Assembly: GCF_001238295.1 (NCBI RefSeq)
Contig: NZ_LGXZ01000016.1
Location: 43,261-107,260 of the forward strand
DNA length: 64,000 bases
Direction: 5' to 3'
Source: Ruegeria sp. 6PALISEP08
Lineage (GTDB): Bacteria > Pseudomonadota > Alphaproteobacteria > Rhodobacterales > Rhodobacteraceae
Position numbers and translations under genes: made by a program. Positions 53,526 to 62,658 of this stretch are shown here, one piece after another (position 1 is the first letter of the stretch; every line of letters begins with the position of its first letter). The notes under the pieces were generated by a model. The model did no database searches, was not told the DNA's origin, and was given only the letters and a program-made list of their open reading frames with translations.

Positions 53526-54581
53526 ATGAAGCCGCCTACCCCCTATCTTCCAGCTGCCTCCCCTGCCCTGTCGCAGGCAGATCAGGACGCCCTGACCGAT
53601 CTCTATATCCGCGGCACACCTGCCAACACGCTGCGGGCTTATGAGCGCGATCTGCTTTATGTGACAGCGTGGAAGACGGCCCGGTTCGAGCTGGCGCTGC
53701 GCTGGCCCGAGAGCGAGGCCACAGCGCTCGCCTTCATTCTCGATCACGCCCGCGATCTGAATGACGCACCAGAAACGGATGTGGCGCGCGAAACCGCAGA
53801 AGCGTTGATTGCTCAGGGATTGCGCAAGTCCCTCGCCTGCCCTGCCCCTTCGACGCTGGACCGGCGCATCGCCTCCTGGCTGGCCTTCCACCGGATGAAA
53901 AATCTGCCCTCCCCGTTCGATGCGCCACAGGTGAAACAGGCCCGGGCCAAGGCCCGCCGCGCCGCCGCCCGGCCCCCTGCCCCAAAATCGCAACACCCGA
54001 TCACCCGCGATGTGCTCGAACAGCTGCTGGCCACCTGCCGCGGCTCGCGCCGCGATTGCCGCGACCGGGCGCTGCTGATGCTGGGCTGGGCCTCGGGCGG
54101 ACGGCGTCGCTCGGAGATCACCGGACTGATGCGCGCGGATGTGGCGCTGACGGAGTTTGACACATCAGGCGTGATCTGGATCTCCCTGATGGAGACTAAG
54201 ACCACGCAAAAGGGCGAGACACCCCGACTGGTGCTCAAGGGCCGCGCGGCGCAGGCGCTGGTGCATTGGATCGAGGTGGGCGGGATAGAGGATGGCCCCC
54301 TGTTCCGCCCCATCTCCAAAGCCGATAACGTTCTGAAGCGCCGCCTGAGTCCGGATGCGATCTATCAGATCGTCAAGCACCGGTTAAGACTGGCTGGACT
54401 GCCCGAGGACTTCGCCTCGCCCCACGGGTTGCGCTCGGGTTTTCTGACACAGGCCGCATTGGATGGCGCCCCGATCCAGGCTGCCATGCGCCTTTCCTTG
54501 CATCGCTCCATGGCCCAGGCGCAGAAATATTACGACGATGTCGATATCGCGGAAAACCCGGCGGCAGATTTGTTGGGTTGA
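53526..54581 (+). CDS. Tyrosine recombinase/integrase
   Basis: A 351-residue protein with an N-terminal SAM-like core-binding domain (about 20-150) and a catalytic domain: Arg in GGRRRSEITGL, Lys in TKTTQKGE, HGLRSGF (His-x-x-Arg), HRSMAQA and Tyr in AQKYYDDVDI. It may resolve plasmid multimers or have inserted the neighbouring island; no attachment site is clear. The ATG at 53526 is preferred over an upstream TTG at 53490; a ribosome binding site is weak for both. Confidence 0.9.
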   Translation: MKPPTPYLPAASPALSQADQDALTDLYIRGTPANTLRAYERDLLYVTAWKTARFELALRWPESEATALAFILDHARDLNDAPETDVARETAEALIAQGLRKSLACPAPSTLDRRIASWLAFHRMKNLPSPFDAPQVKQARAKARRAAARPPAPKSQHPITRDVLEQLLATCRGSRRDCRDRALLMLGWASGGRRRSEITGLMRADVALTEFDTSGVIWISLMETKTTQKGETPRLVLKGRAAQALVHWIEVGGIEDGPLFRPISKADNVLKRRLSPDAIYQIVKHRLRLAGLPEDFASPHGLRSGFLTQAALDGAPIQAAMRLSLHRSMAQAQKYYDDVDIAENPAADLLG

Positions 54582-54946
54582 GGAAATACGTCATCAGCTC
54601 CATTGGCCCCCTGCCCTTCCCAATTACTTGTCTTGGTGCTCAAGCCGCTACTTCCTTGCGCCAACTACTCGCTGGGAAAAGCTCAACTCGAGGCGGAGCA
54701 TTCAGAAGGGTTTTGTGCACGCGCCTACTTTTTTGCACGCAGAACTTCATCGGCAATAGTAGCCCGGGAACCGCTTCAACAAGGTTTACAGCTGTAAACC
54801 AATTTGCTCTGATGCAAAGCGTATGTAGTTTGCAGCTTTGTAGAACCCACAATATAAGCGAAAATCCTTGACTTAGGGCAATGAATCACGGCTGTTTGTC
54901 TCAAGTGGCGCAAAAATGACCACATTCGTTAATTTGAGGCAACTAC
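54582..54946. other. Region before repA with parS and likely repA promoter
   Basis: About 365 bases without a gene. It holds the parS palindrome at 54784, a TTGACT (54870-54875) that could be a -35 box, and an imperfect inverted repeat (TTGTCTCAA...TTGAGGCAA) close to the repA start that could be a RepA operator. Confidence 0.5.
54784..54799. promoter_or_regulatory. parS centromere site 1
   Basis: A perfect palindrome GTTTACAGCTGTAAAC that fits the repABC parS consensus GTTNNCNGCNGNNAAC. It is the probable binding site of RepB, upstream of repA. Identical copies lie at 56322 and 57066. Confidence 0.92.
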
Positions 54947-56131
54947 ATGATTCCCGTGACACCACTTGCGGCAGAACGACCATCAGCTCTCGCCACGGAA
55001 ATTTCTGAGAGATTAAACTCGGCTATCCGGGAACATCTTCTTGCGGCATTCGCCCCTGACAACACCAAATCATTACGCAACTTTGCAGCCCCAGAAGCGG
55101 CCGAACTCTTAGGTGTCTCAGGTCAATTCATGCGTAAGGTCCACGCAGAAGGAACGATTCCGGAACCAAAAGACGTGCGCAGCGGTCGACGTTACTATAC
55201 CGCGCATGAGCTTTGGGAGGCTCGCGAAACGCTTGAGAAAACTTCTCGCAAAAAGGGGCGCTATATCCCTCGTCGGACTGAAGGAGAGAAACTCCAAGTC
55301 TGGCAGTTGATGAACTTCAAAGGTGGGAGCAGCAAGAGCACCACAACAATTCACTTGGCTCATTATTTTGCGCTTCGAGGTTACCGTGTACTGGCCGTTG
55401 ACCTGGATCCACAAGGCTCGCTTACATCCATGTGCGGCATCAGCCCTGAAATAGAGTTTGACGGGCTGACGATTTACGATGCCATTCGGTATGAAGATCC
55501 GGTAGATATGTCGGACGTTGTGCTTCCGACATACTTCCCCGGTCTGTCTGTAGCACCGTCACGGCTTGTTCTTTCCGAATTTGAGACAGAATCTGCCGTT
55601 CACTCCAACCCGGACCATCCGTTCTTTACGAGAATACGGAATGCCTTGGCCCAGGTAGAAGGCGATTTTGACCTTGTTCTGATTGATAGCCCACCTCAAC
55701 TCGGATTCTTGACAATAGCCGGGATGGCCGCCGCCAGTTCATTGCTTGTGCCACTGACACCTTCGATGCTGGACGTGTCTTCTACGGCTCAATTTCTCGA
55801 ACTCGCTGGTGCTTACATGGCAGTCATTGAAGATGCCGGCGCGACGCTCGAATACGACAACTTCAAATTCCTGATAACGCGCGACGAGCCGACAGACGTA
55901 CCGTCTCAACAACTGGCTTCGTTCATGCGAGCACTGTTTCAGGATCGCGTTATGTCAGCTACGGCCCTCAAGAGCACCGCAATCAGTGACGCCACAATGC
56001 TCAAACAATCAATTTACGAGGTCGTGCGGTCGGAAATGACACGCGCAACTTATGATCGAGCAAAGAACTCAATGGATGCGATCGGTTCTGAGGTAGAGCA
56101 AATGATCCATCAAGCATGGGGACGCAGCTAA
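54947..56131 (+). CDS. repA: Plasmid partitioning ATPase RepA (ParA family)
   Basis: A 394-residue protein: an N-terminal HTH (about 48-70), the deviant Walker A KGGSSKST (125-132), the VLAVDLDPQGS switch and LVLIDSPPQLG. Length and N-terminal HTH fit repABC RepA, which segregates the plasmid and represses the operon. GAGG precedes the ATG. The stop overlaps repB by TAATG. Confidence 0.95.
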   Translation: MIPVTPLAAERPSALATEISERLNSAIREHLLAAFAPDNTKSLRNFAAPEAAELLGVSGQFMRKVHAEGTIPEPKDVRSGRRYYTAHELWEARETLEKTSRKKGRYIPRRTEGEKLQVWQLMNFKGGSSKSTTTIHLAHYFALRGYRVLAVDLDPQGSLTSMCGISPEIEFDGLTIYDAIRYEDPVDMSDVVLPTYFPGLSVAPSRLVLSEFETESAVHSNPDHPFFTRIRNALAQVEGDFDLVLIDSPPQLGFLTIAGMAAASSLLVPLTPSMLDVSSTAQFLELAGAYMAVIEDAGATLEYDNFKFLITRDEPTDVPSQQLASFMRALFQDRVMSATALKSTAISDATMLKQSIYEVVRSEMTRATYDRAKNSMDAIGSEVEQMIHQAWGRS

Positions 56132-57099
56132 TGGCTAGAAAATCGCTTCAGGAGATGTCTGGGATCGCAAACACCATCGCGCGCTCTAGCCCCAAGACCA
56201 TTGACAAAGCCCCAAAACCCAATGCGCCTGCACTTGGCGCGCTTCAGGGCTCCTTGGCCGCAATCAGGGAAATTGACCCTGCTCTGATCGACGATTGGGG
56301 GCCAGCCGATAGGCTTGGTGAGTTTACAGCTGTAAACACTGACGAAGAAGACGATAGCTTTGAAAGCTTGATGTCGAGTATCCAAGACGGTGGCCAACAA
56401 GTTCCCATTCTTGTCAGAAAATCGAAATCCGACGGTCGATACGAAGCAATTTATGGGAGGAGGAGGCTCAAAGCCTGTCGTGAACTCGGTATTAGAGTCC
56501 GCGCCAATGTTCAGGATATCGACGACGCTTCAGCGCTTCTCGCCAAAGGGCTTGAGAATGCTGCGAGGCGCAATCTTTCCTTCTACGAGAAAGCACGTTT
56601 CGCCGAGGCGATCCTGACTTCCGGGCATGACTCTGCAACGGTGCGGCAAGTATTGAACCTTTCGAAATCAGGGCTGTCTCACCTGACAAAAGTTACGCAA
56701 CATGTTCCTGCAAAGATTGGTGACATGATCGGCGCAGCCCCAAAATCAGGCCGCCCAAAATGGACCATGCTTGCAGAACACTTCGTTGCAGGCAAGCTGG
56801 CGGGAGATGAAGCGGCAAACCTGCTTGCAACCATTGAGCCATCAATGTCGTCAGATGATCGGCTGGAAATGCTCCTAAAAGCAGCTGCCAAACGTGGTGC
56901 ACGACAAAGAGAAGGTGCCGCCGAAGTCAGCCCAATTGAAGGAGTTACAATCAGATCCACCAACGGATCACTAACAGTTTCGGTCAAAAGGACCGGAGCT
57001 AACGCTGACTTCGCTAGCTGGTTGGACAAAAACATGGCTGAAATCATCAAGCGCTCACACGCTGAGTTTACAGCTGTAAACGCCGAGAAAAAGAACTGA
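56131..57099 (+). CDS. repB: Plasmid partitioning protein RepB (ParB family)
   Basis: A 322-residue protein with a ParB N-terminal domain (YEAIYGRRRLKACRELG, about residue 105) and a central HTH (TVRQVLNLSKSGLSHLTKVT). It binds parS and works with RepA. Two parS copies lie inside its own gene, each read as the peptide FTAVN (about 65-69 and again at the C-terminus). The start overlaps repA. Confidence 0.95.
   Translation: MARKSLQEMSGIANTIARSSPKTIDKAPKPNAPALGALQGSLAAIREIDPALIDDWGPADRLGEFTAVNTDEEDDSFESLMSSIQDGGQQVPILVRKSKSDGRYEAIYGRRRLKACRELGIRVRANVQDIDDASALLAKGLENAARRNLSFYEKARFAEAILTSGHDSATVRQVLNLSKSGLSHLTKVTQHVPAKIGDMIGAAPKSGRPKWTMLAEHFVAGKLAGDEAANLLATIEPSMSSDDRLEMLLKAAAKRGARQREGAAEVSPIEGVTIRSTNGSLTVSVKRTGANADFASWLDKNMAEIIKRSHAEFTAVNAEKKN
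56322..56337. promoter_or_regulatory. parS centromere site 2, inside repB
   Basis: The same 16-bp palindrome as at 54784, placed in frame within the repB coding sequence. Confidence 0.9.
57066..57081. promoter_or_regulatory. parS centromere site 3, at the end of repB
   Basis: The same 16-bp palindrome, 18 bases before the repB stop codon. Confidence 0.9.
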
Positions 57100-57132
57100 G
57101 GACGAGCAGAAAGGAGGAAGGCAAACAAACAA

Positions 57133-57190
57133 AACCCCCGAAACCGGAGCTTCGAGGGCTGCTGCGCAAAGCGCAATTCTTAGATTAGAC
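57133..57190 (-). ncRNA. Counter-transcribed RNA (ctRNA, inc-alpha) between repB and repC
   Basis: The repB-repC gap holds, on the minus strand, a promoter (57197-57225) and a terminator stem CCCTCGAA/TTTCGGGGG (57135-57158) followed by TTTTGTTTG. In repABC plasmids a short antisense RNA from this place limits repC expression and sets incompatibility. Size about 55-60 bases. The ends are predicted, not known. Confidence 0.8.
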
Positions 57191-57196
57191 ACCTAG

Positions 57197-57225
57197 AATC
57201 TAGCAGCACCCGAATCGCCACACAA
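57197..57225 (-). promoter_or_regulatory. Promoter of the ctRNA
   Basis: Minus strand: -35 TTGTGT (57220-57225), 17-bp spacer, -10 TAGATT (57197-57202). Confidence 0.7.
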
Positions 57226-57276
57226 GAAAAAACGCTCTTGAGCGAACGGGTAATTTTTGTCTGCCGATAGATAATC

Positions 57277-58332
57277 ATGAAAACAGTAGCAGCATTGGCT
57301 CCAAATGGAGCAACCTTGTCGGGGACGGCAGGGCAGGGGAGTAGTACACCCAAAAAATGGATACTTCTTCGCGCCGTTGAAGAGGCCAGAGAACCTCTTG
57401 GGTTGAAATCCACAACTCTCAATGTCCTGAGAGCCATGATTTCTTTTGTGGGCGGTGATCAGATTACTGCGGACCAAGATGATCATCACATCTGCTTCGC
57501 TTCCAACGCGGCGATCGCCAAACGGACGCATGTCAGCGTGCAGACAGTTGAGCGTCATATCTCGACGCTGGTTGAGCTTGGACTTATCCGCCGCGTAATG
57601 AGCGCAAACGGTAAGCGATGGGCGCGCCGGGATCGACAGGGCAGGGTGGTCACCGCAACTGGGCTCTCCTTGATGCCCTTGTCTGAACGGCACCCTGAGT
57701 TCATCCAGGAAGCCCAGAGGCACGCTGATCGAGTTCTGGAGTTCACTGTACTCCGTGACAAGGTTTCCGCCGCTCTGGCACGCCTTAGGGAACTCGTAGC
57801 AAATGACACCGCGGTCTCCGATTTGATGACCACCGTACGCAATGCTCTGCGTCGCAAACCAGATGCGAATGTACTCTGCGAGCTATTGGCAGAAATCTCT
57901 GTGGAAATCTCAGAAATAACACAGACAGATACAGAAAAATTGAGGGACAGTGACAATGAAATCGAGGGGCACAAAGAGGACTCTTTGAATCCGGAAGTTA
58001 AGAAAGAAAAACTTTCTCAGATTCAGGTTTCTCCAGACCAAATGGAGCGCAGTTTTCCACGGCTATGCTCAGAGCTACGCTTTGCAAAAGATCAGCACCA
58101 CTGTGATCGGCTTATGGATGATATCGCCGAGTATCTACGGCTTGGCCAAACCTGGTATGCAATGAAATCAACGTTTGGCCCAGCTATTCGCTTCATCGTT
58201 CTCGGGTACATCTGTCAGCGTGCTGAGAACATACAGTCTCCAGGGGCTTATCTGATTTCACTACTGGCCAAGATTGAAAAGGGAGAACTATCTCCAAGCG
58301 CAATGCTGACGCGGACCTCCAATGGTTCGTAG
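57277..58332 (+). CDS. repC: Plasmid replication initiator RepC
   Basis: A 351-residue protein with the RepC N-terminal HTH region (ASNAAIAKRTHVSVQTVERHISTLVELGLIRR) and a C-terminal YICQRAENIQSPGAYLISL, both typical of repABC RepC. It is somewhat shorter than many family members. It starts replication at an oriV usually located inside repC; the A+T-rich stretch at about 57890-57960 is a candidate. The ctRNA lies just upstream. Confidence 0.93.
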   Translation: MKTVAALAPNGATLSGTAGQGSSTPKKWILLRAVEEAREPLGLKSTTLNVLRAMISFVGGDQITADQDDHHICFASNAAIAKRTHVSVQTVERHISTLVELGLIRRVMSANGKRWARRDRQGRVVTATGLSLMPLSERHPEFIQEAQRHADRVLEFTVLRDKVSAALARLRELVANDTAVSDLMTTVRNALRRKPDANVLCELLAEISVEISEITQTDTEKLRDSDNEIEGHKEDSLNPEVKKEKLSQIQVSPDQMERSFPRLCSELRFAKDQHHCDRLMDDIAEYLRLGQTWYAMKSTFGPAIRFIVLGYICQRAENIQSPGAYLISLLAKIEKGELSPSAMLTRTSNGS

Positions 58333-58374
58333 GTTTTTTGAAACAGGAAGAGATTTTCTGTCGTCAGCTTATAC

Positions 58375-58397
58375 TTCAATCCAATGTTTGGATTGAA
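58375..58397. repeat. Inverted repeat after repC
   Basis: TTCAATCCAA and TTGGATTGAA form a perfect 10-bp stem with a 3-base loop 43 bases after repC. No T tract follows, so a terminator is uncertain; it could also be a protein site. Confidence 0.6.
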
Positions 58398-58424
58398 CGG
58401 TTCGGGAAGAAGTGAGCTATAGGA

Positions 58425-58456
58425 TTGACCTCTATGGATCATAAAGTAATAAATAA
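58425..58456 (+). promoter_or_regulatory. Possible sigma-70 promoter of the Fic gene
   Basis: TTGACC at 58425, then 17-18 bases and an A/T-rich TAATAAATAAT as -10 region. Despite TTGACC there is no inverted repeat in the spacer, so it is not a CueR site. Confidence 0.4.
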
Positions 58457-58487
58457 TGAGTTATAGACTGGATTCTTATACCTCACG

Positions 58488-59597
58488 ATGTGGAACTGGC
58501 AGAGCCCTGATTGGCCGACATTTCGTTACGATGCCTCAAGACTCGAACCATACGAGCAACAGTTCCTGTTGTCCTCAGGGGAAGTGCTTGGAGCGGTACA
58601 TCATGTGAACCGGGCAGATCGTGATCAATTGCGTATCGACCTGCTGAGCGAAGAGGCGATGAAAACCAGCGCGATCGAAGGTGAGATGCTGGATCGGCTC
58701 AGCGTGCAATCATCCCTGCGCCGACATCTTGGACTGGCTCCCGACAGCTCTCCGTCCAAACCGCGCGAGCAGGGCGTTTCCGAAATGATGGTGGACGTTT
58801 ATTCCAACTATTCAGAACCACTGTCACACGACACCCTGTTTCAGTGGCATGACATGCTTCTGTCCCACGACAGGCATCTGGAATCGATTGGATCATACCG
58901 GAGCCATGAGGATGCGATGCAAATCGTCTCAGGCAGGCTAGACCGTCCAACGGTTCATTTCGAAGCGCCACCTTCACGTCAGGTTCCGGCTGAAATGGAC
59001 CAGTTCGTAACCTGGTTCAACCGGACCGCACCGGATGGTCCCGAACCATTGCGTGCACTGATCCGGGCAGGATTGAGTCATCTTTATTTCGAGAGCATTC
59101 ACCCCTTTGAAGACGGCAATGGCCGGTTGGGTAGGGCGCTGGCTGAAAAGTCCCTGGCACAAAACATTGGTCAGCCGAGTCTGATTGCACTTGCTTTCAC
59201 GATCGAGCGAGAGCGGAAGGCATATTATGATCAGCTTGAACGCCATCAAAGGACGCTGGACGTCACGCCATGGCTCGTTTGGTTTGCCGAGACAGCCCTT
59301 ACAGCACAGCAGGTGACGCTTGAGCGGGTCGGCTTCTTTATTACCAAGACGCATTTTTACGATCGGTATCGTGATCAGTTTAACGCCCGCCAAAGCAAGG
59401 TAGTCGCCCGTTTGTTCAAGGCTGGACAGGACGGGTTCAAAGGGGGGCTCAGCGCCGAGAACTATATCTCTATCACGGGAACGTCGCGCGCCACGGCGAC
59501 GCGGGATCTGCAGGACCTGGTAGAAAAGGGGGCGCTGAGCCGAACAGGTGAACTCAGATACACCCGCTATTGGTTAAAGTTGGATTGGGAAGGGTAG
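58488..59597 (+). CDS. Fic-domain AMP-transferase (class II)
   Basis: A 369-residue protein: an N-terminal inhibitory helix with TSAIEGE (about 61-67), the Fic core with HPFEDGNGRLGR (about 205-216), and a C-terminal winged helix (ENYISITGTSRATATRDLQDL). The Fic core transfers AMP to target proteins. The N-terminal T-x3-E-G motif marks self-inhibition. It lies next to repC and might act in plasmid maintenance, but no separate antitoxin gene is seen. Confidence 0.92.
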   Translation: MWNWQSPDWPTFRYDASRLEPYEQQFLLSSGEVLGAVHHVNRADRDQLRIDLLSEEAMKTSAIEGEMLDRLSVQSSLRRHLGLAPDSSPSKPREQGVSEMMVDVYSNYSEPLSHDTLFQWHDMLLSHDRHLESIGSYRSHEDAMQIVSGRLDRPTVHFEAPPSRQVPAEMDQFVTWFNRTAPDGPEPLRALIRAGLSHLYFESIHPFEDGNGRLGRALAEKSLAQNIGQPSLIALAFTIERERKAYYDQLERHQRTLDVTPWLVWFAETALTAQQVTLERVGFFITKTHFYDRYRDQFNARQSKVVARLFKAGQDGFKGGLSAENYISITGTSRATATRDLQDLVEKGALSRTGELRYTRYWLKLDWEG

Positions 59598-59756
59598 GGG
59601 GGTGAAGTACGACACGAAGGGCGGGAAGCAGACCTTCGCTGCGCCGATTTCGAATGACCGCATTGCGGACAATGCAGCCTTTGGTTCGCATTGGCAGGGA
59701 GACGGCTTCCGACAAGATAGCGGACAATCAAAAACCATAGACTTGATGCTCACGTC

Positions 59757-60914
59757 TTATGTCAACGCTGCAAGAGCCCGCTCGACAGTCCAGAAGGCGC
59801 CTACCAAAGCGATGACAAAACTCGCCGGTACCACGATGAGCGATCTGTACCACGGTTCCTTGCGCCAAAGTCCAACAGCCAGAAAGGCTGCCGCTATGAC
59901 AACCAACTGGCCAATCTCAACGCCTACATTGAAGCCAATTAGCCGGGTCAACCAATGGCCGCCTGATGGGCTAATCTCCTCTAGAACTGACGCAAAACCG
60001 AACCCATGGAGCAGACCAAAGAAGAATATTAGAGTGAAGCGGGCACCGCCTGGTTTGTTGCGCAATATGTTTTCAACAGCGGCATATACAATGGACAAGG
60101 CAATTAAAGGTTCAAAGAACCCTGTTGGCAAATCAACGAAGCCTAGCCAGCCGAGGGTCAGTGTCACCGAGTGCGCGACGGTAAAAGCCGTGACCTGCCA
60201 GATCAGGTCGCGGACCGTATGCGCAAATAGGAACAGGCAGAGTACGAACAAGATGTGATCCAGCCCGTAAGGGACGATGTGAATGACCCCCTGCCATGTG
60301 AAATACAAGAAGTCGGCCAGTGCTGAGCTCAGTGTTGTTTCTTGGGTCCCAATAAGGTTCAGTGCCTGGCTGGTTCGTCCAGCCTGCAGCAGCGTGACAC
60401 TTGGGACCGACACTTCAAGCCGCATATCCCCAAGTAAAGGCGACATTTTGATACTTACTGCGCTGGCACCTTGCGGAGCGTCACCATAACCGACGAAAAC
60501 CAAGCGGTATTCAGTGCTGCCCGGTGGTCTGTCGAGAACAGCACGGATATCGCGCGGAGATGGAAAGGACATTGCCCGCAATTCGGCCGTCTTGCCGTCG
60601 AAACGTATGAGCGTCTCTTCGGCGACTGCTGCACGTATTTCTGACAGCGTGGTTTCGATTGTGCCGAGATCCAGCCCGCGCACCTGCTCAACAAGAAATC
60701 GATCTGATCCGTTCAAGTCTAAGTGGCGCTCGAAAGCCTCGATCAAGTCGGCGCTTACGGCAATCTGATAGCTGTCGCCTTCAATGGACAACTGTGCATC
60801 GCCCAACTCGAACTTATGTGCGAGAGCGGACTGCGCAAAGAGCACAAGCAAAAACGCAAAAGCCAGTCGGGTGAGTAATAACCCGACCAGCCTTATCAAG
60901 CGATGGGAAGTCAT
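59757..60914 (-). CDS. HupE/UreJ-like membrane protein
   Basis: A 385-residue protein: signal peptide, a periplasmic beta-rich domain (about 30-205), then about six helices with the HupE signatures HIVPYGLDHILFVL, LLHGFGFASVLEE and GFNVGVEIGQL. HupE/UreJ proteins import nickel or cobalt; the long form with a periplasmic domain is common beside metallohydrolases. It follows the M19 dipeptidase gene in the same direction, 19 bases later. Confidence 0.88.
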   Translation of the reverse strand: MTSHRLIRLVGLLLTRLAFAFLLVLFAQSALAHKFELGDAQLSIEGDSYQIAVSADLIEAFERHLDLNGSDRFLVEQVRGLDLGTIETTLSEIRAAVAEETLIRFDGKTAELRAMSFPSPRDIRAVLDRPPGSTEYRLVFVGYGDAPQGASAVSIKMSPLLGDMRLEVSVPSVTLLQAGRTSQALNLIGTQETTLSSALADFLYFTWQGVIHIVPYGLDHILFVLCLFLFAHTVRDLIWQVTAFTVAHSVTLTLGWLGFVDLPTGFFEPLIALSIVYAAVENILRNKPGGARFTLIFFFGLLHGFGFASVLEEISPSGGHWLTRLIGFNVGVEIGQLVVIAAAFLAVGLWRKEPWYRSLIVVPASFVIALVGAFWTVERALAALT

Positions 60915-60933
60915 GTCTCGCTTTTCTTGTCGA

Positions 60934-62097
60934 CTACCCCCAAACCTGCTCGAAGATGCGCGTGAAGTTGCCTCCCATTACTTTCTTGACGTCCTCGTCA
61001 GAGTACCCGCGCAACCACATTTCATCGATAATGGCCGCATAGATTTTCGCGGCTTCCCCGATGCCAGTTGTGGCCAATTTGTTTACCGCTGCACTGAGTC
61101 CGCCGTCGTCGAATTGTTCTGGATTTGACTTCCCAAACTCATAAATCTTAGACCAGTCAAAACCGTCGTCGGAGCTGAGTCCAACGTTGTCGATGCTTGT
61201 CAAATCCCGCATGTAGTCAATTCGGTCGACAACGTCCTGAGGACGAGTGAGCTCTGTCTGCGGGCTGATCATTATGAAAGGCAACATACAAAGGCTAACC
61301 ACACCTCCGGTATCTGCAACCGCTTGAATCCGCTCATCGGAACTTGTCCGCAGGCGGATTTCTCCCTCAGGATAGCCAGAGTAGAGAGCGTGCACGGAAG
61401 AGTGCGTTTCGATTACAGGTAAGTCGGGACGCATTTGTTTTGCATATTCGATGGTACTAAGTGCGGTGGGTTCGCTGGCATGTGACGTGTCGACGAGCAC
61501 TCCATGCCTTTGCATCGCGTCGACGACTGTCTTGCCATAGGCCGAGATTGGCCCTGGGTTCAGGACAAAATTCCCATCACCCGCACGCTGACGCTCGTTG
61601 TAGGCCAAGCCCATTGTGCCAAGTCCCATCGACTTTGCCACGGGCATGTAGATGTCCGGCTGGTTGTTGAGAATCTCCGCTGATTGCGAGTTCCAGAAGA
61701 AGCCATATTTTCCTTCTTCATGGGCCCGCCGGATATCACCTGCCTTACGCACCACCATAAACCGATCGTCCGCATCGATTTTGCGGAGGTTGTAGCTGGT
61801 TTCACGAGCGAATGTGTCGAAGTCGTTGATGCCTTGCGCGGTTGTAACACCCGTCGCCGTGATACCCGCTTCGAGGGCTCTGGTGTAATACTCGTCCCAC
61901 ATCTCGGGTCGTGTGGCGGTTTGCTCAAAGTTCGCGTTCAGCGAGTCTATGGCAACAATATCCTTTAGGAATTGAGCCGCCTTGTCGCTGGACTCCCAAA
62001 CCGGGCTGTATTCGCTGGCCCATGTCATTTTTCCGCAGGTAGCTGACAGGGCAGCCGCGGCACCTGCTGTTTTAAGAAATGCGCGTCTGTTTTGCAT
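60934..62097 (-). CDS. Membrane dipeptidase family (M19), exported
   Basis: A 387-residue protein with a twin-arginine signal (NRRAFLKTAGAAAALSATCG) and the M19 renal-dipeptidase barrel: VDTSHASEPT, IETHSSVHAL and SSDDGFDW (variant of the usual GSDFDG), MGGNFTRIFE. The first metal-binding HxD at the N-terminus is not evident (IDSLNANFE), so activity may differ. M19 enzymes cleave dipeptides, often D-amino acid types, with two metals. Confidence 0.82.
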   Translation of the reverse strand: MQNRRAFLKTAGAAAALSATCGKMTWASEYSPVWESSDKAAQFLKDIVAIDSLNANFEQTATRPEMWDEYYTRALEAGITATGVTTAQGINDFDTFARETSYNLRKIDADDRFMVVRKAGDIRRAHEEGKYGFFWNSQSAEILNNQPDIYMPVAKSMGLGTMGLAYNERQRAGDGNFVLNPGPISAYGKTVVDAMQRHGVLVDTSHASEPTALSTIEYAKQMRPDLPVIETHSSVHALYSGYPEGEIRLRTSSDERIQAVADTGGVVSLCMLPFIMISPQTELTRPQDVVDRIDYMRDLTSIDNVGLSSDDGFDWSKIYEFGKSNPEQFDDGGLSAAVNKLATTGIGEAAKIYAAIIDEMWLRGYSDEDVKKVMGGNFTRIFEQVWG

Positions 62098-62191
62098 GGT
62101 GAAGCTCTCCCTTTTAGATCATCTAGTATTGTTCATTCAAATTTACTTTGACCCGAAGCCCACAATTCACGGTTCCTCTCTATGGCCAATA

Positions 62192-62590
62192 CTACTCGGC
62201 CGGTGTCGAAAACTCCGGCACCCGTTTCAGCGCCTCGACCATGTCTGCGCTCGTCATCAACTCGATGAAGGTGTAGTTTTTTAGGACGCCCTGCCTTAGG
62301 CGGGCTGCGTACATTGCCTGCACCATGGCAGGATCATCTGGCAGCCGCACGGTAACGTAGTTTCGACCGTCGGCCATGCCCCAGAAGTAGCTAATCATCT
62401 CGCCACCCATTGCTTCGAGCGCGGCCCCCATGCCCTTTCCCCGGTCGGTGGGATTCTCGATCATGATCTGCCAGGCTTCAGGAGACGGTTCTCCGATTCC
62501 CAGGTAGTATCGGCTGCGAGTTTCTTCGGCGCTCACGGCGGTCGTGAAAATCAACGCATATGCAAGTGCGGACAAGAGTAGTCGTTTCAT
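62192..62590 (-). CDS. GYD-like domain protein, exported
   Basis: A 132-residue protein with a signal peptide (to about residue 20) and a GYD-type domain: AALEAMGGEMISYFWGMADGRNYVTVRLPDDPAM (positions about 57-90). The GYD fold is a dimeric ferredoxin-like domain of unknown role. It lies between the amidohydrolase and dipeptidase genes, same strand. Confidence 0.65.
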   Translation of the reverse strand: MKRLLLSALAYALIFTTAVSAEETRSRYYLGIGEPSPEAWQIMIENPTDRGKGMGAALEAMGGEMISYFWGMADGRNYVTVRLPDDPAMVQAMYAARLRQGVLKNYTFIELMTSADMVEALKRVPEFSTPAE

Positions 62591-62658
62591 TGGCTCATCC
62601 TTTTTTTGGGGCTACAGGGGTGCGCGGGATGCCGAGGTACATTCACCCCGCGCGACAC

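Noticed and set aside
58425..58456. TTGACC with a 19-bp spacer before the Fic gene as a seventh CueR site
   Set aside because: The spacer has no dyad; an ordinary promoter is a better reading.
59602..60258. Plus-strand frame of 218 codons after the Fic gene
   Set aside because: It is antisense to the HupE-like gene and has no domain.
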